Positions 55,610 through 64,000 of a stretch of 64,000 nt of DNA are shown here, piece after piece. Position 1 is the stretch's first letter; each line of letters begins with the position of its first letter. The position numbers and the translations under genes were made by a program. The notes beneath the pieces are model-generated. The model was not told where the DNA came from, ran no database searches, and saw only the letters and a program-made list of their open reading frames with translations. The DNA is from Oscarella lobularis (Eukaryota > Porifera > Homoscleromorpha > Homosclerophorida > Oscarellidae): assembly GCF_947507565.1 (NCBI RefSeq), contig NC_089179.1, positions 2,125,747 to 2,189,746 of the forward strand, in the 5' to 3' direction.

Positions 55610-56905
55610 ATAGAGGTGTCTCTTACGTACGTCGCCATTCGCGCGCCCTTTCTGTATGAAGCTGTTGTGAATTTGTGTCCTGTTGACGGTTTGGAGATGC
55701 TGCTCACATCACCTGGTGTGACCATCGCAGACATGGGCCTTTACTCCGTGCTTTATAGTCTGGTACATATAACGTATCTATTACATCTAATCTGGAAATA
55801 ATTTTTCTATTACGGCCTTTTGCACAATCCTGATTTTTCATTTGTTCTTTCTTTTCTTTCTTAGCTGGCTTCTGGCGTGCCGCTTGACTTTGGCTACTTC
55901 GAATATGTATTCGACGAGGGCGCTTCTGTGTCGCTTTTTACGATGGCCAAGATGGAAAACATACCTGAAGCGTTGATGATGAACGTGAGTGGTCTCGTCG
56001 ATCGAAAGGACCCTGAGGATCTGAGAATTCACTGCAACTATTTGCTTTGCCATTCACTCAGATCAAGAAGCTTGGAAACAGTAAAGGTTTCAAACATAAT
56101 CGTTTGTCTAGATGTCTATATTTATATGGTCTTTCTCTAGTTTCTTGAGGAGAAAGGGGCGACTGTGTCACCTGGCGCCCTAATCGAAGCGGCGAACGCT
56201 TCTCCGTCGCTTTTAGAATAACTCTCTCTTCTTGTTCGTCTCGGAGCTGACGTCGATGAGACTGACTCTCAATTGCGAAACGTTCTGCACCATGAAAAGA
56301 GCCGTCGAGCTTGGCGTAAGCCACTCCAAAGCCGACAAGGACGAAATCTTCCGATTCAGCGACGAGAGCGACAACATGGAATGTCTGGATTTTCTCCTCC
56401 AGAAAAAATCGCCCTTCAATGCGAACAACAAGGAGAACGAGTCGTGTTTGTTTACGGCGCTTCAAAGCAAAGCGACGAAGTGCGTCGGACGTCTTCTCCA
56501 GGCCGGAGCGTCGTTGGCCGACTCGCAGCTGAAATATCTTCAGTACGACGAAGTGATTCTTCTCGACAATCCCGAAGTTATCATGATGCCACCGAAGCCG
56601 ATCGAAATGACGCTTCGATTGGGTACGCTCTTCTCCAAGTGCGCCAAACGCGACGAATCGCATCGCGGCGAGCTTCATTCGCGCTCCAAAGCATGCAGAG
56701 TCTCGCCGTCGAGATGATGGATAAAGCCAATTGGAGGCACTATCACATCACCGACGATTTGTTTGAATACGGAATGGAAAACGAGAAAAAGCTGGTAAGT
56801 GATAGACTTGGGTCTCCCCAACAGGCAAATTGTTCTCTTTTAGTTCATCTCCAGCGCTCTCGTACAGAAGGATCAATGGAGACGGTTTCGCTCTCCCGTA
56901 CGTGC
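55610..56905 (+). pseudogene. Ankyrin-repeat protein gene, frameshifted
   Basis: Exons: 55616-55757 (NLCPVDGLEMLLTSPGVTIA), 55865-56085 (LASGVPLDFGYFEYVFDEGA), 56141-56795 and 56844-56910. Ankyrin-like units read SLLVRLGADVDETDSQ, ECLDFLLQKKSPFNANNKEN and CVGRLLQAGASLADSQLKYL. The end is LAVEMMDKANWRHYHITDDL, FEYGMENEKKL, a GTAAGT...TTTTAG intron and ISSALVQKDQWRRFRSPVRA then TGA. A TAA at 56218-56220 and frame changes near 56280 and 56685 break it. Introns look genuine, so it is or was a host gene; the family is not recognised. The hAT begins right after. Confidence 0.5.
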
Positions 56906-56929
56906 CGTACAATGACTATGATTCGCACA

Positions 56930-58523
56930 GCCAAGAATGCCACTTACACGTCAGCGTCTGCAATTCAGGAAAGCTTTTTGTTTTATTTGATGTCATTGAA
57001 GAGGGCATCTTGTCACAAATGAAGACAGCTGATCATTTTGCGATCTTATTTGACGAGACAACTGACTGCACAGTAACCGAACAGTTAGCTATCCACGGAC
57101 GCTTTATCAACAAGAATTCTGGCGAGCTGCAGAGTCATTACTACACAGTTATCGATGTCCTGCATCCTAGCGATGTCAATGATGAAAATAGCAGCGTTGT
57201 TATTTCACTCAACGCTGAAACGATTACGAAGAAAATACTTGAGTATACGGACGCCGCTCAATTGAACATGAAAAGCTACGAGGCATTGGTACTGACGGAG
57301 CCGCTACTATGACCGGATGCCGTAACGGAGTCGTTGCAAGATTGAAAGCCTTAAGTCCGTCAGCGATTGTTGTACATTGTGCGGCTCTCAGATTAAATTA
57401 GCCTCGTCGCAAGCGGGTAATGCTGTACCTTACGTGAAAAAGTTCAATAATATAGTAAGGCAAATATACGACTACTTCGAAAACAGCCCTGTGCGAACGG
57501 CTGGTTTGATAGCTGTGCAACTCTTTTACACGAAAAAGGAGAGCTTGTTGCGCCATGTATAGTACTCGGTGGCTCAGCTACGACAAGTGCATGCAGCGCA
57601 TAAAAGCGTAGTTTTCGTCTCTTGCTTTAAGTCTCGAACGTGAAGGCGAAGAAAGGCGAGACGCGAAAGCAGTCGGCCTGATGAATCTTATATTTGACTA
57701 TCGCTACATTTGCACACTCTTGCTAATGGCGGACGCACTACCCCATCTTTCCCACTTGTCCAAGTGCTTTCAGTTTGACAAGTGCGACTAGAGCGTAATA
57801 CCGACTATGCTCTCATCAACAATAAAATCTCACAAACAGCTTACATGCATAAGTAGACGGTTGTAATCTGCAAACTCTGCCTGGATTTCTTGAAAGGATT
57901 GACGCTTCTAAATTTCGAATCAAAAACTGCCCAAAATTTAGGAGGTAAAGATTATTTCAACAGTAACATTCGAAAACCGTTCCTTAGTGGTGTAATTTAA
58001 AATTTGAAAACTCGGTTTCAAGACAAAGGAATTTTGAGCTCATTCAAAATTTTTGACCCGAAATGCTTGCCAAGCACGGAGAATGCATCAAGGTCTCACA
58101 TTGAGTCGCTAATGGCATATGGAAACGAAGAAGTGACAAATCTGACGTCGCATTTTGGCGACGCTTTCTCACAGTCGGAGTCCGGTAGGCTAGCTGAGTG
58201 GGTTTCATTTAGGCAATTCATGATTACTAACTGGTACCGAAGCAACATGGAAGAGATACTGCTTAGCTTGTCTTCGGATGAAACAAAAAGTCAAATCTTC
58301 CCTTGTATGAGTGAGCTTGCTAAAATCTGCCGAGTTATCCCTGTCCAGACATCGAGTGTGGAAAGAACCTTCTCTCAATTTAATTAAAACTTATAAAGAT
58401 TCGAATAAGGAATAGAATGAAGGACAAAACTATAGACGCTTTGTTGCCCATCGCCACTGAAAGGCGTATCGTCGAAAAGTTTCCTTTTCAAAAAGCAGTT
58501 AATTTGTTGGGAAAAAAATAATT
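56930..58523 (+). pseudogene. hAT transposase, second type (ZMYM/DUF4371-like)
   Basis: From TADHFAILFDETTDCTVTEQ (first Asp) the frame continues LQSHYYTVIDVLHP; after a shift near 57285 GIGTDGAATMTGCRNGVVAR (second Asp), VVHCAALRLNLASSQ, TRWLSYDKCMQRIKA, LMADALPHLSHLSKCFQFDK and, in the last block (58004-58523), VIPVQTSSVERTFSQF with the C-terminal Glu and KIRIRNRMKDKTIDALLPIA. Four or more breaks. The N-terminal zinc finger is missing because the element abuts the ankyrin gene. Subfamily differs from the hAT at 8142. Confidence 0.75.
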
Positions 58524-58539
58524 TCCCAGGCTTCGTTAC

Positions 58540-58659
58540 TGTGACGAACTGAGTTATTATCTATATGTTGGGTGTGTTTGTGTTCTGTCTACTTCCTGTT
58601 TGCCAGTTACTTAAGGCTGTAAGTTACCTCACACAATAGATTACTCTGCACGTAACATG
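58540..58659 (+). repeat. Gypsy (Mag-like) 5' LTR, about 120 bp
   Basis: Starts TGTGACGAACTGAG and ends CACGTAACA; TGGTGACAGGAGTC follows at 58660 as primer site, the same arrangement as at 249. Its 3' partner is absent. Confidence 0.65.
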
Positions 58660-58678
58660 GTGACAGGAGTCTGATTAT

Positions 58679-59525
58679 GGCTACCACTCTAACTCGCCCC
58701 GTCCGCTTGCCTGAGCAGCTCGATCTCAGCGATCTGACATACAATGGGGAGAAGTGAAAGAAATTCAAGCGCGCATGGCAGTCGTACTATCGCGCCGCAA
58801 AGGTCTACAAAGATAACCGCGCCGACCAGGTGGCGACGTTGTCTCGTTCCCAGCCCCTCCCCCTCCGTTAATATCACTACAGGGAGAGGGTCTGGGGACA
58901 TGCCTTTGATCTTGTTGTGCACCGCTCTCCCCGATTTTGGGAGGGCGATAATTGGATGACGTAGTAGCCGCGAAGTAGCAAGTGCACGCGCGAAGTAGCG
59001 AATCTAGCGTTGCGCGTCGATTTCTAGCTACATTACAGTACGGATCGCGAGAATCTCCGAGTCGCTCTATAGGGTATGCGAAGGGGCGCTGCAGAACGGT
59101 TTCGCCGGTATAGAGATCTGCGCTCGTATGCGCTTATCTCGCACCGCACTCCCCGACTACTGCCGGCGAAACCGTTCTGCAGCGCATACCCTATAGAGCG
59201 AGATTCTCGCGATCCGTGTAGCTAGAAATCGACGCGCAACGCTGAATCGCGTGTGCACTCGCTACTTCGCGCGTGCACTTGCTACTTCGCGGCTACTACG
59301 TCATCCAATTATCGCCCCCAAAATCGGGGGAGCGGTGCACAACAAGATCAAAGGCATGTTCCTAGACCCTCTCCCCGTAGTGATATTAACAGAGGGGGAG
59401 GGACTGGGAACGACACTGGTGGCGACGCTCCTCAACATCATTGGAGACGCCGGCCTGTACCTCTACGAATTCTTCGTTTTCGACCGCCCTGCCAACGCCG
59501 ATAGGGATTTGAAGAGATCTTTTTG
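58679..59525 (+). pseudogene. Gypsy gag, interrupted by a palindromic MITE
   Basis: ATG 58679 starts MATTLTRPVRLPEQLDLSDL, with a TGA at 58755-58757, then WQSYYRAAKVYKDNRADQVA. The frame is cut at 58838 by the MITE and resumes at 59428 with LLNIIGDAGLYLYEFFVFDR. Joining the flanks across one copy of GTGGCGACG restores the gag register exactly. It breaks off near 59525 after DLKRSF. Related to the fragment at 281-636. Confidence 0.75.
58839..59418. repeat. 580-bp palindromic MITE with 9-bp target duplication
   Basis: GTGGCGACG at 58830-58838 and again at 59419-59427 flanks the insert. Left arm TTGTCTCGTTCCCAGCC is mirrored by GGACTGGGAACGACACTG on the right; symmetry extends through CCTTTGATCTTGTTGTGC, AGCCGCGAAGTAGCAAG and into the centre near 59130. 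A 9-bp duplication with long inverted repeats is typical of Mutator-like MITEs. Confidence 0.9.
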
Positions 59526-59599
59526 ACTAAATTAAATTGGCCGCTCCACAACTGAGATTTGAGATTAATGAGTACGCCAAACGCGCATGACATACTGTA

Positions 59600-59830
59600 C
59601 TCAGGTCACCCGTAGCTCACTGTGATGTTAACCCAATCGAGTAGGTTTGGGCAACAGTCAAAGAATTTCTAAAAAAGCGAAGCAAAACGTTCAAACTGGC
59701 AGACCTCAAACGTCTGGAAGCGTTCGCACACGCACAACTCCTGAGATATGGCGTACCTTCTGCAGGAAGGCAGACGAGAAGAATCGCTACTGGGAGACCG
59801 ATGGTCTACAGGAAGACGCCGTAATCGCTC
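59600..59830 (+). pseudogene. Tc1/mariner-like transposase C-terminal fragment
   Basis: VAHCDVNPIE, a TAG at 59642-59644, VWATVKEFLKKRSKTFKLAD and LKRLEAFAHAQL match the last part of Tc1/mariner (DDE_3) transposases, in which the Glu of NPIE is catalytic. The rest of the protein is absent. Confidence 0.6.
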
Positions 59831-59991
59831 CATCATTGAATTCGGTGTTAGGACACGGAAAGCGGTGAGAGCGACAACTCCGAAGACGACGACGACGACG
59901 AAGACATGAAAACAGAGCTCCACAAGAACGATTTAGACTGGATTACGCTGACGTCACTGACATCACTAACAGAGTAACGAGATACCGCATG

Positions 59992-60182
59992 AGTGGAAAG
60001 TTTCGCGGATAACAGATTTCGCGGTTTTCGCGGATTTTGAGCTAAGCGCGAAATTTAATTTCCGCAAAAATCATGAAACACACTAAAAGTACATGTAAAA
60101 AGTCTCCATCCGCGAAAATATTTACCGCGAATATCTAGAAAACGCGAATCCGCGAAATTTGCTATCCGCGAAACTTTCCACT
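59992..60182. repeat. 191-bp MITE with 33-bp terminal inverted repeats
   Basis: AGTGGAAAGTTTCGCGGATA at the left and TATCCGCGAAACTTTCCACT at the right are inverted copies; the arms continue to CAGATTTCGCGG / CCGCGAAATTTG with two mismatches in 33 bp. The inside is filled with further TTCGCGG words. No coding capacity. Confidence 0.88.
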
Positions 60183-60927
60183 TAGACGGTAATAACCCCG
60201 TTAGCGTGCGTGCTAGAGAATAAACAGGATCACAACCACAAATCCGAAGTTCTCAGCGTCCCATTAGCCAAAAAACCGCGTCGATCAGACAAAGTAGGCC
60301 GAAGTTATTCCCCTTTTTTGATCGGCAAAGTGAGCGTTGACAGACTAGCCAATGAAGTTTTAACCTTTTCCCGCGCCAAGTCTCAAACACAATTTAAAGG
60401 GCACGAAGTAAAATAATCAAAATACCTATCTACTGCATCTGTTAAAATGCCGGAGAGGTTCTTGAAGCCAATGCTTCAAGGCGACAGATGTCATGAATGG
60501 CACTATGTCACCAGTCTAGGCTACGAGAAGAAACCATTTCCGCGGCAAATCTTCTGCACGTCATGTGAATCAGAAATCGCCCTAAGGCAAATCCGTTGAA
60601 GAATATGGCGCGCAATTCGTGCCAAAAGTCCAATATTGTTATGTCATTTAAAGGGCCATTGTAATTGCCATTGAAACTGCCATTTAAAATTGCATTTAAA
60701 TGGACAATTCATTTTCGATTTTGAAGGACTAAAAATCCTAGTTTTATGGCATATTATCGAGTTTTATGTGCAATCAGTGCTGCAATGTGTATTAGAATTT
60801 GTGATTTCCTTCTTACCATTGCAATTTACTGCAAACTACCCAAAACTGCTGTTAAATTATGCAAAAAGCAACGTGCAAACAGATCATTATTGGCAAACGA
60901 CGTCAACAGGTCAAAGAAATCAGTCAA
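60183..60927. other. No gene recognised
   Basis: Short frames only (68 codons at 60210, 89 at 60690). ATTGCCATTTAAA-like words repeat loosely near 60660-60700. Confidence 0.3.
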
Positions 60928-61147
60928 TTAGACGTGACCAAAGAAGTTATTGCTCCTGAATCCTAAGGCAAAATTTTCAAAATAATTCTCTTTGTCGTCG
61001 TGGAAAGCTGTTGGAAAAGTCAATGTGAAGCTGCATGTAAACGCCGTTGGAAAGACTTCGCTGTGAGCAAATTCTAGTGTCAAACTCTTTTCTAGACCCA
61101 GGGGAGTTGGACGGGCAGCACCAGTGAAGTAAATGTAGAGTTGCATT
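60928..61147 (-). CDS. HECT-type ligase C-lobe exon
   Basis: Past a TTTTACAG acceptor the reverse strand reads MQLYIYFTGAARPTPLGLEK, SLTLEFAHSEVFPTAFTCSF and TLTFPTAFHDDKENYFENF, ending at a stop at 60928. The order (TG...P.PLG, LTLEF, P-T-A-x-T-C, LTxP) matches the last 70 residues of HECT domains, with Cys as the ubiquitin acceptor. It is not closely similar to the ligase at 27687. Upstream exons were not found, so this may be an isolated fragment. Confidence 0.5.
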
Positions 61148-61664
61148 CTGTAAAATCCAGTCTTTTTTGACAACAACAAACAAATTTACCAAACTTTACT
61201 TTCACCTTTGCACGACTCCAAGAAGTCCTCGAAAGCCATATATTTATCCACTTCCGATTTCTACAGCGCTGCATTTACGGTCTTGTCTGTGTATCTGACA
61301 TTGCCGTCTCGGAATTAACATAGCAGTGCTTCTGAAAGAATGAACGACTTAAAAGAAAAACAAAAAATCACAAAATGTAAGTTATGATAAAAAAAGGCGT
61401 ACATTGTTGATCTTTTGACAGCACCCACAAACATTTGGCGAGACATCTCTGTGGCGAGGCTCCGCCAAAACTAGCCAGACGGACCTTGTATCGACTGCTG
61501 ATTCGCCAATAAATTCAATCTACAGAGACACTTTCATCAATTTTAATGCATTTCAAAATGCCGCATCTGTACGTTAAACTTGTTTCTGGGATTGAAAGAT
61601 TTTTTCTTGATGTACCGTAAAGCATAATTTAAAATATCTTCTTACGCTGACACGAAGTCGATGC
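61148..61664. other. No gene recognised
   Basis: No domain or RNA gene seen; earlier exons of the HECT fragment would be expected here on the minus strand but could not be read. Confidence 0.3.
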
Positions 61665-62160
61665 GTACAGTGCACCCACGCATAAGGTTCCTACGTGACC
61701 CTTTCCCGGATTTCGCTGCCTAATTCAAAATCAGAAAGATTCAGTATCTTTTCGCTAACGCGAAACGATAGTGACATCCTTTCTCTAAGATTTGGTCGAA
61801 GGATTAGTCGATCGCATGCATACTGATCGAGTAATCCTTCACGATATTGGAAAAGTACTTTTCGCCGTTTTTTGGCGTCAATCCCTTCGTAACTACTCTA
61901 CTTCTTTCTTCGGAACGCAACGGCCTACACTTTTCTAAATATTGGTCGGAGCGATTTTGAGTTCGGTTTTTCGTTTTCCTACAATTTCGCTGTGAAGTAT
62001 CGTTGCTAAGGGCGTTTTCCAGAGCCTACGATTCAATTCGCGATTCGGCGCCCTCACAAAACGATATAAAATAGAAAGCTAAAAACTTCGGTCAAATCGA
62101 TTTTCAAAAAAAATTCGCATAGTTTAGAAGTTATTTGTTGTCATGGGCGTGGCTGCGTAC
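61665..62160. repeat. Dispersed repeat, copy 2 (see 13055)
   Basis: Contains CACCCACGCATAAGG, TACGTGACCC, CTAAATATTGGTCGGAG and CGTTGCTAAGGGCGTTTTCC in the same order as 13055-13560. No HIRAN coding sequence follows here. Confidence 0.7.
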
Positions 62161-63460
62161 GCGCGCATGGTTCCCACACCACCAAAGACCGCAAAACGCG
62201 CTGAACGATTTACTGTGGTACTGCCCGTTTCTTTTCTAAGCAAGTAAGAAATTATTCTGCCCCGTACTACGTAAAAAAACAAGAAACGGTATCGAAGTAG
62301 TGGTAGCGTGCTAGGGCGTCACCAAGGGAACCTAACCGTCGCAGACGCTACGAGCCAATCACGTAGCAGCACGTGAACTTTATATACGTACTTCGTCGAA
62401 CGCCGACGTGCCTTACATCATTGGAATCCTACAGGACAGAGGATTCTAATGATGTCATTCCCGATGACGCACGACATTCGACGCAGGTGCTAGCGCGCTT
62501 TAAAGTGAGAAAGTTTATGCGTGGGTGCACTTTACACAAAGTAGCTTCTAGTTTCGTTGCTATATCAGCCATATTAATAATCCTGTTCAGTGAGAAATAT
62601 ATAAATAGGCACATTTGTGTACAAGTCCGGTTGAGTGTTGTACACCCAAGAATCTTGGCAGTTCTGGCTAAGACCTGTACAGCGTATAAGGCTTGTGTTT
62701 TCTAAGTAGGATAATAAGGACCTCCACTTTTTAGAACGTTTATCACGTATTTTCCCTCAAACAGGTTAAGAAGATTTTGGTGAAAGTTGCCAGTAATTAA
62801 GAGAAATAATTTGCGGGGTTGCTTTTAGCAATCTTTAACTTTTTTTAAGCGAAAGGGTTAACAACAACCATTAGTGGATTTTCTAACCGAAGAGGAGCTA
62901 AATTTTCTCGCTTTCTATTCATTGGGTCTCATGTTGAACCTGTGACGATTCGCGCGCCATTTTTCGCCCTAGTACAGAAAGTTTTTTGACCTCAAACGCA
63001 TGTGAGATTACTAAAAGAACTGGTAGTTTGCACAAAGAAATTTTTTAGGATAACGGTAATCGCATTACGCAGAACTTCATCCCTGCGTATTCGCAGACGT
63101 AGTCCGTCAGCGAAATTTTAGAAAAAGTCTCACTAAATATCTTTCTTCACAAAACAACCCGAAACTCAGTAGGTAAACGGGAAAATGCGAGCCTACGAGG
63201 AATGCGCGTTTGCGGTAGATAACCATAGAAAAATGCATGCGCGTTTGAAAGTCTGCCCTGCCGACAGATACAAAGCAATGCGAGAAGTCACAAAATATAG
63301 ACTGCCGGGGAGATGAAGGAACGCGTTTCTTTAACCACTTCTCAACATCATTGGTTGGTTCAGCGCCATTCAAACAGACATACACATGTTGTAGCCCAAC
63401 ATGTCCCAACCCATGTGATGTTAAGAAACGACGTTCCATTCATCTAAAGTAAGAAATTCT
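62161..63460. other. No gene recognised; promoter-like block at 62366-62388
   Basis: GCACGTGAACTTTATATACG combines an E-box core and a TATA-like element before a 110-codon frame (62373-62705) that matches nothing I know. The rest is AT-rich with no recognised gene. Confidence 0.25.
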
Positions 63461-63519
63461 TTAATTGAACAATTTGACAGATTTAAGGATTTTGTCGTGC
63501 AGTGTTACATCGACGCACC

Positions 63520-63890
63520 AGTCCGTGTCAAGACGACTGCAGGTGTTTTTGCTACCATCTGAATGTGATCCATACCGTCATTGCAGAGGAACGGTCGTCA
63601 TGCGAAGATTGGTCAACACATGGCCGCCATTCCTTGTCTTCGACATTAACGGAAGCGAAATCAACGTCTGCTTTGTCGAAGTTGAGAAAACGATCAAATC
63701 ATCTAAACGGAATATGATAATGCAGTTCTCAGTTTATGGCAGAACTTTTAACGAACCTTACTAGCTACGTACTTCTTATGGCGACGCTGTCGGATGAGGG
63801 AGGGCATTTCGAAGCCATTTTCAGATTCACAGAGAAACAATGGTTTCATTACGAATCTACGATGGCATAAAAACACGCATAAACTGCCTC
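63520..63890 (+). pseudogene. YDG-type transposon-associated protein, C-terminal fragment (copy 2)
   Basis: Reads LVNTWPPFLVFDINGSEINV, then after a TAG near 63763 and frame changes YGDAV and GHFEAIFRFTEKQWFHYEST before a TAA. The FDINGS...HFxAxFxxxxxWxHY pattern recalls the end of a USP-like domain in transposon-linked proteins of invertebrates. The DNA matches the reverse-strand copy at 32600-32780. Role unknown. Confidence 0.4.
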
Positions 63891-64000
63891 TTGGAAAGCC
63901 TACTTCAAACCCGAAGTGTCAGCCACCGTACGAAGTCGGCTCTGCAGGTGTATGTGCAACTGAATATGTTAATGAAAAGTCTCATTTTCGGCTTGGAATT

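Noticed and set aside
1-64000. CRISPR arrays, bacterial operons or phage genes
   Set aside because: No regularly spaced repeats with unique spacers, no ribosome-binding-site-led gene strings; introns and transposon types are animal.
1-64000. tRNA, rRNA or spliceosomal RNA genes
   Set aside because: I saw no A-box/B-box pair or conserved rRNA words; a covariance-model search would be needed to exclude small RNA genes.

Overview
The window is nuclear DNA from an invertebrate animal. The spliceosomal introns that can be read are very short (about 32-70 bp, GT-AG), and several apparently animal-type modules are present (HECT ligase, ankyrin repeats, HIRAN, protein kinase). Almost everything else is transposable-element sequence of metazoan type: Gypsy LTR elements, an L2/CR1-like LINE, hAT, ISL2EU, Kolobok-like, piggyBac, P-like, pogo-like, Tc1/mariner-like and MITEs. 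This mixture and the tiny introns suggest a non-bilaterian such as a marine sponge; that is an inference, since no rRNA or mitochondrial marker is present. No CRISPR array, operon or bacterial feature was seen, and no tRNA gene was recognised.

Layout. 0-2.5 kb: an unidentified exon, a Gypsy gag remnant, a DUF6589 pseudogene broken by a 104-bp tandem duplication, and an integrase-core gene tail. 2.6-3.6 kb: a decayed kinase. 4.6-7.4 kb: an ISL2EU transposon with a YqaJ/PHD nuclease gene and a THAP/DDE transposase gene, convergent. 8.1-11.3 kb: a nearly complete hAT. 11.7-12.8 kb: an acidic repeat protein. 13-16.7 kb: a HIRAN gene, a DDE remnant, a member of an unnamed gene family (family A) and a P-like transposase. 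17.4-19.5 kb: a second integrase-core pseudogene and a SWIM-finger fragment. 19.5-22.6 kb: little that can be named. 22.6-26.8 kb: Gypsy A. 26.9-27.4 kb: a third integrase-core tail. 27.7-30.5 kb: a HECT ligase gene. 31-36.8 kb: a pogo-like transposase, a YDG-type fragment, a coiled-coil ORF and a DUF6589 N-terminal half.

37.4-45.1 kb is the most complex part. A LINE with a PHD finger and a 2A-like motif is split by a long palindromic MITE, which is itself split by a Gypsy element (Gypsy B) with only 59-bp LTRs and a GAAAC target duplication. 45.1-51.3 kb: a Kolobok-like transposase, a second family A copy and piggyBac. 54.6-60.2 kb: hAT remnants around and inside an ankyrin-repeat gene, then a Gypsy 5' end (LTR and gag) whose gag carries a 580-bp palindromic MITE with a 9-bp target duplication. 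60.9-64 kb: a second HECT C-lobe, a dispersed repeat shared with the HIRAN upstream region, and a second YDG-type fragment.

Nearly every reading frame longer than about 150 codons carries one or more single-base frameshifts or in-frame stops. Either these are dead copies or the assembly keeps indel errors; which one matters for every gene call here. Few genes can be said to work together: the real functional units are the transposons themselves (transposase plus accessory nuclease in ISL2EU, gag-protease-RT-RNase H-integrase in Gypsy).
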